Shown here piece after piece: positions 35,825 through 45,342 of a stretch of 64,000 nt of DNA. Where the stretch lies: the NCBI RefSeq assembly GCF_019754945.1, contig NZ_JAEUWU010000001.1:248001-312000 (forward strand), in the 5' to 3' direction. The stretch comes from Corynebacterium pseudokroppenstedtii (GTDB lineage Bacteria; Actinomycetota; Actinomycetes; Mycobacteriales; Mycobacteriaceae). Position 1 is the first letter of the stretch. Each line of letters opens with the position of its first letter. The notes below the pieces were generated by a model. That model had not been told where the DNA came from, ran no database searches, and saw nothing but the letters and a program-made list of their open reading frames with translations. The position numbers and the translations under genes are program-made.

Positions 35825-38800
35825 ATGTACCTGAAGTCGCTGACCCTTAAAGGATTCAAGTCCTTTGCTTCGTCGACGACCTTAAAACTCGAACCCGGAA
35901 TCTGCGCGGTCGTCGGGCCCAATGGGTCAGGAAAATCCAACGTTGTCGACGCCCTCGCATGGGTCATGGGGGAGCAAGGCGCCAAGTCTTTGCGCGGCGG
36001 AAGCATGGACGACGTCATCTTCGCTGGGACGGGCGCACGCAAACCCCTTGGTCGTGCTGAAGTCACTCTCACGATCGATAATTCCGACGGTGCTTTGCCG
36101 ATCGACTATTCAGAAGTCTCCATCACCCGACGGGTGTTCCGCGACGGGGGCGGCGAGTACGAAATAAACGGTGCCAGAGCCCGTTTGATGGATATTCAGG
36201 AGCTGCTCTCTGACTCGGGGATCGGCCGAGAGATGCACGTCATCGTGGGGCAGGGGCGGCTCTCCACCATCTTGGAATCCAAACCAGAGGACCGGCGAGC
36301 ATATATCGAAGAAGCAGCCGGAGTCCTCAAGCACCGCCGGCGAAAGGACAAAGCCCAGCGCAAGCTCGTGTCCATGCAGGCCAATGTGGACCGGCTGCGC
36401 GACCTCACCACAGAACTGGAACGACAACTTAAACCGCTGGCTAGGCAGGCGGAAGCAGCCCAAAAAGCCGCGACAGTGCAGTCGGACCTACGCGAAGCTC
36501 GACTCAACCTCGCCGCGCACTCGCTGGCCACCGCGCGGGACGACGCCGACGAGCTGACGCGCCGGGCCAATGAGGCGCGGGAGAAAGAGGAAGCCCTCGT
36601 CGAGAAGCTCGAGGAATTGCGCGAACACGTCGATGAACTGGAACATCGCGTTGCCGAGCTAGGACCGCGGAGTGAAGAGGCCCAGCAGCTGTGGTTCCGG
36701 CTGTCATCCTTGTCGGAGCGTGTCACGGCGACCGGGCGTATTGCTGCTGACCGGGCCTCGGCGGATGATCAATCTGAGGACTACCGCGGCCCGGACCCAG
36801 AGGATCTGGAAGCGCGGGCCCGCGAGGCCGCAGAGCGCGAAGAAGAGACCACTGCCGCGGTGGAAGAAGCAGCCGAACGGTTAGAGACCATCCGCGAGCA
36901 GGTTGATGAAAAGGAAGAGAAAGCCCAGCAGGTTGAGAAAGAGCACCTCGCTGCTCTGCGGGCCATTGCGGATCGCCGGGAAGGTGTCGCCCGTTTAGAT
37001 GCCTCGGAAGATTCCGCACGCCAGCGGTTGGAGGCTGCGAATGACGATCTCCAGCGCGCAACGAGGGCCGTTGATGCGGTGGTTCCGGCCCTAGCCCAGG
37101 CAAAGAGCGATGTTGATTCAGCCCACGCTGCCCTCCAGGACCACGATTCCCAGGCAGGGGCAATACTGGATCGGGTTAGTGAGGCCGAGCGCGATGTTGC
37201 AAGCGCAGACGATCGCCTCCGCGAACTCCGCGATACCGATCGAAACTACGAACGGTCCATTTCTGCACTTCAATCGCGCATCGACACCTTAGAAGCAACG
37301 GTTCGCCCCACCAACGGGGTTTCCTGGCTCCGCACGAATTCGTCGGTGGAGTGGGGATCATTCGTTGACTCAGTCAGCGTCGAACGGGGATGGGAAGCGG
37401 CCTTATCCTCGACGCTGGGGGAGGCTGCTGAGGCCATTACCGCGCCTGGGGATACGTGGGAAAGTGTGGGTGAAGCCCTCGAATCGCTCGTCGCTGCTGA
37501 TGCGGGCCGGGCGTGGATCATGGGCCAATCGCAGGAACCTACGTGGCGGCTGGATGCGGATCTTCCCGCCGGTTGCGAGTGGTTCTTAGACAAAGTGTCG
37601 GTGGATAGTGAATTCACCCATGCAGTGACTGGTCTTCTTGTCGACGTCGTTGCGGTCCCGTCGGTGGCAGCCGGGGTTGCGCTGGTTCGCGATGACGCCA
37701 GGCTGCGCGCTGTGACGCAGAGCGGTATCGTCATCGGCCCTGGTTGGATGAGCGGTGGTTCGGGTGAAGCCACGACCCTTGACATCAAGTCCTCCGTTGA
37801 CCAGGCGCAAGAAGAATTGGCGGACTACACGGCCAAGGCGCGGGAACTCGCGGGCACGATTGCCGGCGCAGAGACAACAGTGCAGGAACGACGAGACGCC
37901 TTGGGTGCCGCCCGTGCTGCGCACACTGAGTTCACCGCCGTGGCCTCGAACCTCAAAGAGCGCGTGAGCACCGCGGAAGCTGCCGTCGAACGTCTGAAGA
38001 AGGAACTCCACGAGGTCCAGGAAAACCGCGCCCACGCCGAAGGGCGCATTGACAATATCCACGCCGAACTGGCCGACTTGGCTGACCGACGCTCCCGTAT
38101 CGACGCGGAGATCAGTGACGCGGATGATTCCTCCGAGGAGTCGTCAGCAATCGCCCGGGACCAGGCCCACGAGGAACTGACCCAAGTGCGGGCGATGGAA
38201 ACCGAGGCTCGGTTGGCGCTGCGTAGCGCCGAGGAACGCGCCTCTGCGATTAAAGGCCAGGCGGAGAGGCTCCGCCGCCAAGCCGAGCACGAGCGGGCCC
38301 ACCGACGTCGGCACGAAGAAGCACAGCGGGCCCGTCGTCGAGCGCGGCAACGAGCAGCTCACATCGCGCAGTGGTGCGAAAGCCTGGCCGAACGAGTAGA
38401 GACCGCAGTCCACAAGGCGGCCGAGGAGCGCGACACACTCCACGCGCGCATGTCCGAAGCAACCGCGCAGCGGGGCCGTGCGCGGGACGCGTTGAGTGCC
38501 ATCACGACGCAGCGCGAACATGCGCTCAAAACGACGCACGATGCGGATGTTAAACGTGAAGCAGCGCTGGTACGTGTGGAACAGGCTGAGAAGCACATCG
38601 TCGAGCAGATTGGCCTCAATCCCGAGGATGTTGTGGCAAGCCAGGATCTGACCGACTTCGATCCTGCGTCGGAAAAGAAGCGCTTGGCGTCTGCGGAGCG
38701 TGCGTTGAAACAACTCGGCAAAGTCAATCCTTTGGCTCTCGAGGAATATAAGGCTCTGGAAGAGCGCTATTCATTTCTTTCCACCCAGCTCATGGATGTT

Positions 38801-39409
38801 GAGCAGGCCCGCGAGGACCTCCGCGGTGTGATTAAAGATGTTGACGCCACAATTTTGCAGCTCTTTACCGATGCCTGGGAGGACGTCCAAGCCGAATTCC
38901 CCCGGGTGTTTGAAACACTGTTCCCCGGCGGCGAAGGCCGGTTATCTCTGACCGATCCCGATGACATGCTGACAACCGGTATTGAGGTCCACGCACGTCC
39001 GCCAGGCAAGAGGGTGACGAGGCTATCGCTGCTTTCTGGGGGTGAAAAGTCCCTAACAGCACTAGCCTTATTGGTAGCGATCTTCCGCGCTCGGCCATCC
39101 CCGTTCTACGTCATGGATGAGGTAGAAGCAGCCCTGGATGATGTCAACCTCCGACGGTTGATCGCGCTCTTTGAAGAGCTCCGGGAAGACTCACAGTTGA
39201 TCGTGATTACACACCAGAAACCGACGATGGACATTGCCAATGTGCTGTATGGCGTGACAATGCGCGGCGACGGGATGACACGTGTAATCTCTCAACGAAT
39301 GAGCCCTCACTCCCAGCCAGTGAGCGACCCTGCTGTGACCGGTTCACCTGCCGGATCGGCCGCTGGCTCAGCCGCCGGATCGGCCACCGGTTCATCGGAA
39401 GTGTCGTGA
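35825..39409 (+). CDS. smc: Chromosome segregation ATPase SMC
   Basis: Condensin core subunit of 1194 residues. N-terminal ATPase half: MYLKSLTLKGFKSFA, Walker A VVGPNGSGKSNVVDALAWVM, Q-loop region IVGQGRLSTILES. Two long coiled coils flank a hinge at about residues 495-650 (NGVSWLRTNSSVEWGSFVDS). C-terminal half: signature LLSGGEKSLTALALL and Walker B FYVMDEVEAALDDVN, then VITHQKPTM. The tail ends in a short PAGSAAGSAAGSATGS repeat, unusual for SMC. Normally followed by ftsY; here a large unknown gene lies between. Confidence 0.98.
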   Translation: MYLKSLTLKGFKSFASSTTLKLEPGICAVVGPNGSGKSNVVDALAWVMGEQGAKSLRGGSMDDVIFAGTGARKPLGRAEVTLTIDNSDGALPIDYSEVSITRRVFRDGGGEYEINGARARLMDIQELLSDSGIGREMHVIVGQGRLSTILESKPEDRRAYIEEAAGVLKHRRRKDKAQRKLVSMQANVDRLRDLTTELERQLKPLARQAEAAQKAATVQSDLREARLNLAAHSLATARDDADELTRRANEAREKEEALVEKLEELREHVDELEHRVAELGPRSEEAQQLWFRLSSLSERVTATGRIAADRASADDQSEDYRGPDPEDLEARAREAAEREEETTAAVEEAAERLETIREQVDEKEEKAQQVEKEHLAALRAIADRREGVARLDASEDSARQRLEAANDDLQRATRAVDAVVPALAQAKSDVDSAHAALQDHDSQAGAILDRVSEAERDVASADDRLRELRDTDRNYERSISALQSRIDTLEATVRPTNGVSWLRTNSSVEWGSFVDSVSVERGWEAALSSTLGEAAEAITAPGDTWESVGEALESLVAADAGRAWIMGQSQEPTWRLDADLPAGCEWFLDKVSVDSEFTHAVTGLLVDVVAVPSVAAGVALVRDDARLRAVTQSGIVIGPGWMSGGSGEATTLDIKSSVDQAQEELADYTAKARELAGTIAGAETTVQERRDALGAARAAHTEFTAVASNLKERVSTAEAAVERLKKELHEVQENRAHAEGRIDNIHAELADLADRRSRIDAEISDADDSSEESSAIARDQAHEELTQVRAMETEARLALRSAEERASAIKGQAERLRRQAEHERAHRRRHEEAQRARRRARQRAAHIAQWCESLAERVETAVHKAAEERDTLHARMSEATAQRGRARDALSAITTQREHALKTTHDADVKREAALVRVEQAEKHIVEQIGLNPEDVVASQDLTDFDPASEKKRLASAERALKQLGKVNPLALEEYKALEERYSFLSTQLMDVEQAREDLRGVIKDVDATILQLFTDAWEDVQAEFPRVFETLFPGGEGRLSLTDPDDMLTTGIEVHARPPGKRVTRLSLLSGGEKSLTALALLVAIFRARPSPFYVMDEVEAALDDVNLRRLIALFEELREDSQLIVITHQKPTMDIANVLYGVTMRGDGMTRVISQRMSPHSQPVSDPAVTGSPAGSAAGSAAGSATGSSEVS

Positions 39410-39476
39410 GCTCAGATGATCGGTGTACGTCGAATAATCGTGTAGCCACAATTGCGTTTTGGAAAGGATTACTCAG

Positions 39477-42400
39477 TTGTCAGGCGTTGACGCCCCCACG
39501 AGTTTTATTGCAGATTCCGCTGACCCCTTGTTGGGTTGGGCATCGACGACGGAGCTTGAACTGTCTCGGCAGCTGTCAGACCTTGATTTCGCCGTCGAGG
39601 TCAACCTCAGTGGCGACGAGTTAGAGCGCCTGGACCGTTTCTGGGGTCGTTTTGTCACTCGACAAATTTCTGCCGGGGCAGAACTTTCCGCGGTTCTCGA
39701 GGCCTGCCCGGCCATTGTGGCGACGACATTGGTGGGCCGCGCTGGCCGTATTGCCGATTTAAGCAATTTTGATTCTGAGTATTGGGCTGGCCTGGGCGTA
39801 CCCCGCGATCTGGCCGAGCAGTTTTACGGGTGTTTTGACGGTCATGTGGCCGAGATTCTTTCTCGTGCTGGTCTCGATCCGATGGACATTGCTGCGTCGG
39901 GCTCCGATGGCGAGTTGGGCCGGCTTTTAGTACACGCAACAATTCCCGCGGGGTGGATCCCGAGCCTCATCGCGCTCATCGACGAGGACCCCGACAACGT
40001 CACCGGCGCGTCACTGACTGAGCACTTTGTCGAGACATCACCGACACGGCAGCTGGGTCCCCTCTGCACGGTGGCACCTGAGCGCGCCACTCGCCTGTTT
40101 GACGACATCATCGAGTTCTATCGGTGGGCTGCCCAGCACCCGTACGAGGTCGACCAGTGGGCCGAATGGGGAGTGGGCAAAGACGGCTCCTATCGCGTCC
40201 CGCTACTGATTCTTGAAGATCTTGTCGACGAATTACGCGAACGCCCCGCAGGCACAGTAGATCGCTTATCGACGGTGGGGACCGCGTCGTGGGAGACGTC
40301 GCCCCGTCTGGTCTACGACGTCAACAGAGAGCGCGTGGTACTGCGTTTGCCGCAAATGCCCTTGGACGAAACCGTCGTTGAGCTGCGGTGGCGCGTTTCT
40401 ATTGACGGTGAGGTCGTCGAGTACCGCACGGGCTATGACAATGACACGGAAGGATTCTCGGAGATCCTCGACGTCCCCGTGCGCAAAGCCGCCCGGGAAA
40501 TCGTCGTCAAGGAAATTGTTCGTCGGGTCTCGTGGACGATCCCTGTGCTCTCGGAACCGTTCCTGGCGTTCACAATGCGTGGCCACAACGTGACGAGCAA
40601 GGTATCACTGCACCATACGGACCTCATTGTGGTGTCGCCCGATGACGCGGAAATCGTTGACCCTGTCCGTGAAACCCCCTTGCCTGCCGACGATGGCGTG
40701 GAGCTTCGGGGCTGGAATGGCTGGATTGCCCGGACTGTCGATGTTAATGATGCTGCGTCCTTCCAGGTGCGTCGCCCGGGGGAGCCTGCCGGCACGGCAT
40801 TGCGCAGTGTTGATCCTCGGCAGAGGGTGATTTTCACCGAGGGTGAGTTGTGCTCACACGTTCGGTCGGTCTCTGGGCTACCTGTTCATTCTGAAAGCCT
40901 GTTGGCGGAATTCCCGGCGACGCTGTCCGGTGCCGATGAGGTCTGGTATTTATCGATTTCGTCCTACGCTGGCCCTGGTCAGGCCGGTGTTGAAGTCACC
41001 CCTGCGGAACCTGTCGAGGTGCCCGCCGATGGTGGAGCCGTCTACGTGTTCGACCCCGATTTGTATGAATCGCCCTGGACGGGTGAATATATCGTCCGCT
41101 TGCGTGGTCCGCGGAATGAGTCCTTCCGCCACCGGTACGCGATCGTCCAAGGCCTGGTGACGTCGCTTGAGGACAACCACGGTTTCCGTATCCCGGTTGC
41201 CGGTGGGCTCTCACCAATGTCAGTCGAATTGGCGACGGAGAAACCGGCGTCGATTGAACCGAATCCGGTTGAGGTCGGCGCGGATTCGGCGCGTGGCTCG
41301 GCGACGGTGAGCACCGATGACGGCGATCTGCTTCCCATTGTGGTGACGCCTCCTCGGCTGCGCTTCCAAGTTCCTCTTAAGGGTGAGGAAGCTCGCTGGC
41401 GGTCAACGCCGCTGGTGTGCGCGGGTTCCGAGTTGAACGGTGACATGTTCTTGCGTGTCCGTACGGGCAGTGAGCTTCACAAACCGGTCATTACCGCGAG
41501 GAATCACCACGGCTCCCCGGTGCGCACGAAGAAAATGATCACCTGGGACGGCATGACCTGGCGCATCCCGTTGAAGGACTTTGCCCCCGCGCTGGCATCG
41601 CAGTCTGGCGGAAGCATCGAGCTGAGCTGGGTCGATGAAGAGACGCGGAAGAGCACATCGGTTCGCCTTGTGACGTTGGCCCCCACGCCGGAATGGCAAA
41701 TCGAGCTAAAAGACGACACCGTGGTGGTGTCCGCGGATAAGGCTCCGGGGGATGAGACGTCGGTCGCGGTGGTGAAGGGCTCGCCTGATGGCCGTCCGCT
41801 GGGTTTGTGGATGTGGCCGACGACGGCTCCGTGGCGCCGCGCCTTGAGCGTTCGTGTCGTCGAAGGTGAAGCGACGTTGCCCGAGGAGCTTCGTAATGTC
41901 GGGCCCTTGGTTGTTCAGGTGTATTGCGCGGATGTCAGTGAAAACTTGCGCGCCCCGGCACGTCCAGGCCCTCAAGCTGTCATGGTGGATCAGCCAGGAT
42001 ATGCGACGGGCCACGGGCTCGATTCTCTGAGCGCCTTCTTGGCCGGCGAATCGAAAGAAATCGAAGGCGGTGCCGAAACCTTCAGTTTGCTGTGGGACCT
42101 CCAAGCCGGATGGATGTCGGATTCGCGGGCATTTACCTCATTGCCTCGCGGTGCTGAAGTGGTCCGTGACGCCTTCCTGTCTAAGCCGAGTGTTGCGTTG
42201 GTCGGCTTGGCTCAATCGCTTGTCGACGCATCGAAACGCCCGAGTGTGTTGATCTCGAGCGGGCTTGTGCGGTCGGCGTTCGATCCCACCGCGATTGATT
42301 CAGAGTCGTTGACCTCTCAGGGATCGGCGGCTCCGTGGATTGGCGCTTTGGGGGCCTTAGCTGAGGTTGAGCGTTGGGATGCGGCGATGGTAGCTGCGGA

Positions 42401-43142
42401 GGAAGCCGCCGAACAATCGTCCGAATCATCTGAGTCAGCCGATGGCGACGATGGTGACGCCGGCGACAATGGCGACGGCAAGGATGCGGCGAGCGACCTG
42501 GCTCCGGATCCTGACGTCAGTCCTGCTCAAGGGCGGAACAATGCGTTGGAGAAACTCCGTTCCCTAGTCGGGGACCGGGCTGTGGAGGCGTTTACCACAG
42601 GGCGTGACCAGAGTTTGGACAATGCGTGCTTGGACCCCACGACCGTTCATATTGCTCGCATGCCCGAGGCTCAGCAGAAAGTTATTCTGCAGCAGTTCTT
42701 GGATAGTGCCGGGATCATGCCGGGGCCGATTAGCGAGGATAACTCCCGCTTGTTGGCTGTGTTGGAGACTTTCTCCCACCGTGAGGAATTAACTCAGCTC
42801 CTGGGTGAAGAAGACCTGATGGTCACGGCGGCGAAACTGTTGAAGAGGATTCGACACAGCAATCGCCAGTTGTACGCTGCGGCGCGTGTTCGGTTCGATC
42901 GTCTGGAGGGAGTGGACACGGAATCCGTCGACAACCGGTGGGCGTTGGCACCGATTGTGTCTCTCGTTTTTGCCTTGGCCGCGCGTTTGGAAGCCCACGG
43001 TGCAGGCAAAATGGGTGCTTTGTCCCCACAAGCCATAGCGGGATGGGCTCGTGTCGCTGAGATGCTGCCGGATCTCGTCGCCGGGGACATTGTCTCTGCC
43101 GATGCCATGGTTCTGGGTGTTGTCGGCCACAAAAGGAAGTAA
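39477..43142 (+). CDS. Large protein of unknown function between smc and ftsY (about 1221 aa)
   Basis: I do not recognise a family. The frame is open for 3.7 kb with core-like base use. Residues 1-260 look mostly helical (LSRQLSDLDFAVEVNLSGDE); about 270-780 look rich in beta strands with repeated short-hairpin patterns (LRWRVSIDGEVVEYRTGYD, YIVRLRGPRNESFRHRY, VRLVTLAPTPEWQIELKDD) that suggest Ig-like or other beta-sandwich modules; about 960-1010 is a Ser/Asp/Glu-rich acidic linker; the end is helical again. There is no signal peptide, membrane helix, Walker A or clear catalytic motif, so it is probably cytoplasmic and structural or regulatory. TTG 39477 follows GGAAAGGA; TTG 39459 lacks a site. 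Confidence 0.7.
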   Translation: MSGVDAPTSFIADSADPLLGWASTTELELSRQLSDLDFAVEVNLSGDELERLDRFWGRFVTRQISAGAELSAVLEACPAIVATTLVGRAGRIADLSNFDSEYWAGLGVPRDLAEQFYGCFDGHVAEILSRAGLDPMDIAASGSDGELGRLLVHATIPAGWIPSLIALIDEDPDNVTGASLTEHFVETSPTRQLGPLCTVAPERATRLFDDIIEFYRWAAQHPYEVDQWAEWGVGKDGSYRVPLLILEDLVDELRERPAGTVDRLSTVGTASWETSPRLVYDVNRERVVLRLPQMPLDETVVELRWRVSIDGEVVEYRTGYDNDTEGFSEILDVPVRKAAREIVVKEIVRRVSWTIPVLSEPFLAFTMRGHNVTSKVSLHHTDLIVVSPDDAEIVDPVRETPLPADDGVELRGWNGWIARTVDVNDAASFQVRRPGEPAGTALRSVDPRQRVIFTEGELCSHVRSVSGLPVHSESLLAEFPATLSGADEVWYLSISSYAGPGQAGVEVTPAEPVEVPADGGAVYVFDPDLYESPWTGEYIVRLRGPRNESFRHRYAIVQGLVTSLEDNHGFRIPVAGGLSPMSVELATEKPASIEPNPVEVGADSARGSATVSTDDGDLLPIVVTPPRLRFQVPLKGEEARWRSTPLVCAGSELNGDMFLRVRTGSELHKPVITARNHHGSPVRTKKMITWDGMTWRIPLKDFAPALASQSGGSIELSWVDEETRKSTSVRLVTLAPTPEWQIELKDDTVVVSADKAPGDETSVAVVKGSPDGRPLGLWMWPTTAPWRRALSVRVVEGEATLPEELRNVGPLVVQVYCADVSENLRAPARPGPQAVMVDQPGYATGHGLDSLSAFLAGESKEIEGGAETFSLLWDLQAGWMSDSRAFTSLPRGAEVVRDAFLSKPSVALVGLAQSLVDASKRPSVLISSGLVRSAFDPTAIDSESLTSQGSAAPWIGALGALAEVERWDAAMVAAEEAAEQSSESSESADGDDGDAGDNGDGKDAASDLAPDPDVSPAQGRNNALEKLRSLVGDRAVEAFTTGRDQSLDNACLDPTTVHIARMPEAQQKVILQQFLDSAGIMPGPISEDNSRLLAVLETFSHREELTQLLGEEDLMVTAAKLLKRIRHSNRQLYAAARVRFDRLEGVDTESVDNRWALAPIVSLVFALAARLEAHGAGKMGALSPQAIAGWARVAEMLPDLVAGDIVSADAMVLGVVGHKRK

Positions 43143-43201
43143 ATAGGCAGCAAATAGTACGACATCCTGTGGCTCCTTCTTCATAGTGCGACGGTTGCTG
43201 A

Positions 43202-43207
43202 CATAAT
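43202..43207 (+). promoter_or_regulatory. -10 element of leaderless ftsY
   Basis: CATAAT, preceded by TGA, lies 7 bases before ATG 43215. The in-frame ATG at 43206 would overlap this element, so 43215 is the better start. Confidence 0.45.
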
Positions 43208-43214
43208 GGCCACT

Positions 43215-45062
43215 ATGTCTCCTGTTGTGTTGTGGACCATTGTCGGCGTTGTTGTTGTCCTGGTGCTCCTTGCGCTCCTCATTATTTTTGGGCTTCATAG
43301 GCGTAAAAAGAACACAGTGTCATTCGAAAGTAAGGCCAGTGACACTGAGGAGAAGAAGCGCCCCGATTCGGGCAATTACCAGGCAAAAGGCGGTTTCAAT
43401 TTCGCCGCCGGCCCTGCGACGGGGCACAAGCCGTCACAGGCCGACATCGTCGCCGGTGAATTTGGGCAAACGAAACAGGCTAAAAAAGAACCGGAACCGG
43501 CACCGGCGGGGAGTAGCTCCTCGACGAGCAAACAGGCTGCTGAGCCAGAAACTAGTGCTCACGCAGAAAAACCCGTCCCTCAACCGACTGAGCCTGCCGA
43601 CGATAGTCGTGCCGACGAGGCACCGAAGAGTCCCGATGATCACGTTGCCGGCGTGACGGAATCTCCGGATACCGTTGATCGCGAACAGGATGAGCCGGTT
43701 GTTCCTCCTGCCGACGAAGCAGTCGACGATTCGGCTGGCAAGGCTGATAAGGCCGATGACGCCGACAAGAAAGAGCCGTCAGCACAGCCGGTAGAGACTG
43801 AATCGTCCTCGAAGCCCGTGGAGACAGAATCTCCCGCGGAACCAGTCGTTGCGGCATCGTCCGCGCAAACCGACGACGCCGAAGCTGAGGGCTCGACGGC
43901 ACAACGGGACCCGGCGTCGGATAGCGGTGAGCTCTCGGAGAGTGACCTTACAGAGCAAGAGAAAACTGAAGCTGAAGAGGCGGCGGCTGCAGCGCAGTCG
44001 GTTGCCGTCGGTGTGGAAGCCGCCGCTGAACTCGCGCGCAAGAGTAGCGCGGCTGAGGAGCGCCCGTCATCCAGTGATCAGACTGACGAAAGCACCGCGG
44101 CTGTAGCTGAGGCGGAGCCGGAAGAGCCCGCAGAAACTCCCGAGCCTGTCGATGGTCGTATCCACCGGCTGCGTGGGCGGCTGTCGCGTTCCCAGAATGC
44201 CATCGGTAAAGGCGTTCTAGGAATTCTCGGCGGCGGCGATCTCGACGAGGATGCGTGGGAAGACGTCGAAGATACGCTCGTCATGGCGGACTTGGGCACT
44301 GCGGCCACGATGAAAGTGGTTGACTCCCTGCGGGAGAAAATCGCTTCCCAGGGTGTTTCATCAGAGGAGGAAGCCCGAGCTTTGCTCCGCCAGGCTTTGA
44401 TCGAGTCGTGCCACCCGGAGATGGACCGATCGATCCGAGCGATGCCCTATGAGGGCAAGCCTGCTGTGGTCCTTGTTGTCGGTGTGAACGGCACGGGTAA
44501 GACGACGACGGCGGGAAAGCTGGCACGAGTGTTGACCGCCATGGGACACAGCGTGCTGTTGGGCGCTGCGGATACCTTCCGTGCAGCGGCGGCCGATCAG
44601 CTTGAAGCGTGGGGGAGTCGCGTCAATGCCCGCACTGTGCGTGGCCCTGAGGGCGCCGATCCAGCATCGGTGGCATTCGACGCGGTGGCTGCCGGCGTTG
44701 CCGATCACGCGGATGTTGTTGTTTTGGATACCGCAGGCCGGCTCCACACGAAGAACAACTTGATGGATCAGCTGGGCAAAGTAAAGCGCGTCGTCGAAAA
44801 GAAGGCTGTTGTGGATGAAGTCCTTCTGGTTCTCGACGCGACCGTCGGCCAGAATGGGCTGGTCCAAGCCCGCATCTTTGCGGAAACAGTGGACATCACT
44901 GGCGTAGTCCTGACGAAGCTGGATGGCACGGCCAAAGGCGGAATTGTCTTCCAGGTGCAGGAAGAACTCGGTGTTCCCGTGAAGATGGTCGGCCTTGGGG
45001 AGGGCGTCGACGATTTAGCCCCCTTCGAGGTTGAGGGTTTTGTCGACGCACTGCTCGGGTAG
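43215..45062 (+). CDS. ftsY: Signal recognition particle receptor FtsY
   Basis: SRP receptor GTPase at the membrane. It starts with a membrane helix (about residues 4-25, VVLWTIVGVVVVLVLLALL) and a basic HRRKK, then an unusually long acidic A-domain of about 280 residues rich in Glu, Ala, Ser and Asp, then the NG domain: VVLVVGVNGTGKTTTAGKLA, AADTFRAAAADQLEAW, VVLDTAGRLHTKNNLMDQL and VVLTKLDGTAKGG. The total is well above the roughly 300-500 residues of most FtsY proteins because of the A-domain. Confidence 0.96.
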   Translation: MSPVVLWTIVGVVVVLVLLALLIIFGLHRRKKNTVSFESKASDTEEKKRPDSGNYQAKGGFNFAAGPATGHKPSQADIVAGEFGQTKQAKKEPEPAPAGSSSSTSKQAAEPETSAHAEKPVPQPTEPADDSRADEAPKSPDDHVAGVTESPDTVDREQDEPVVPPADEAVDDSAGKADKADDADKKEPSAQPVETESSSKPVETESPAEPVVAASSAQTDDAEAEGSTAQRDPASDSGELSESDLTEQEKTEAEEAAAAAQSVAVGVEAAAELARKSSAAEERPSSSDQTDESTAAVAEAEPEEPAETPEPVDGRIHRLRGRLSRSQNAIGKGVLGILGGGDLDEDAWEDVEDTLVMADLGTAATMKVVDSLREKIASQGVSSEEEARALLRQALIESCHPEMDRSIRAMPYEGKPAVVLVVGVNGTGKTTTAGKLARVLTAMGHSVLLGAADTFRAAAADQLEAWGSRVNARTVRGPEGADPASVAFDAVAAGVADHADVVVLDTAGRLHTKNNLMDQLGKVKRVVEKKAVVDEVLLVLDATVGQNGLVQARIFAETVDITGVVLTKLDGTAKGGIVFQVQEELGVPVKMVGLGEGVDDLAPFEVEGFVDALLG

Positions 45063-45342
45063 AAATATGGCCGTGGCCGGTGACAATTGTGCGTCAACCT
45101 GTCGCGTCAGCACCCGAATTTGTCAACATGAAAAGCTCACACTGCAACCTATGCTTTTCAGATGAAATAATATATCGTGTTCCAACGAAACACTTTGTAG
45201 GCCGTTGTGTAGTGGGCCGTGCGGACTAGTGCGGCACCTGAACCAGGGCACCTTTCTGTGTGTTAGACCAGTTCCACTGCCGTGTAGCGAACTGCGTTGG
45301 CACATGGAAACTCCCCCCGCCCGTAAAAAGAAGAGAAGTGAA

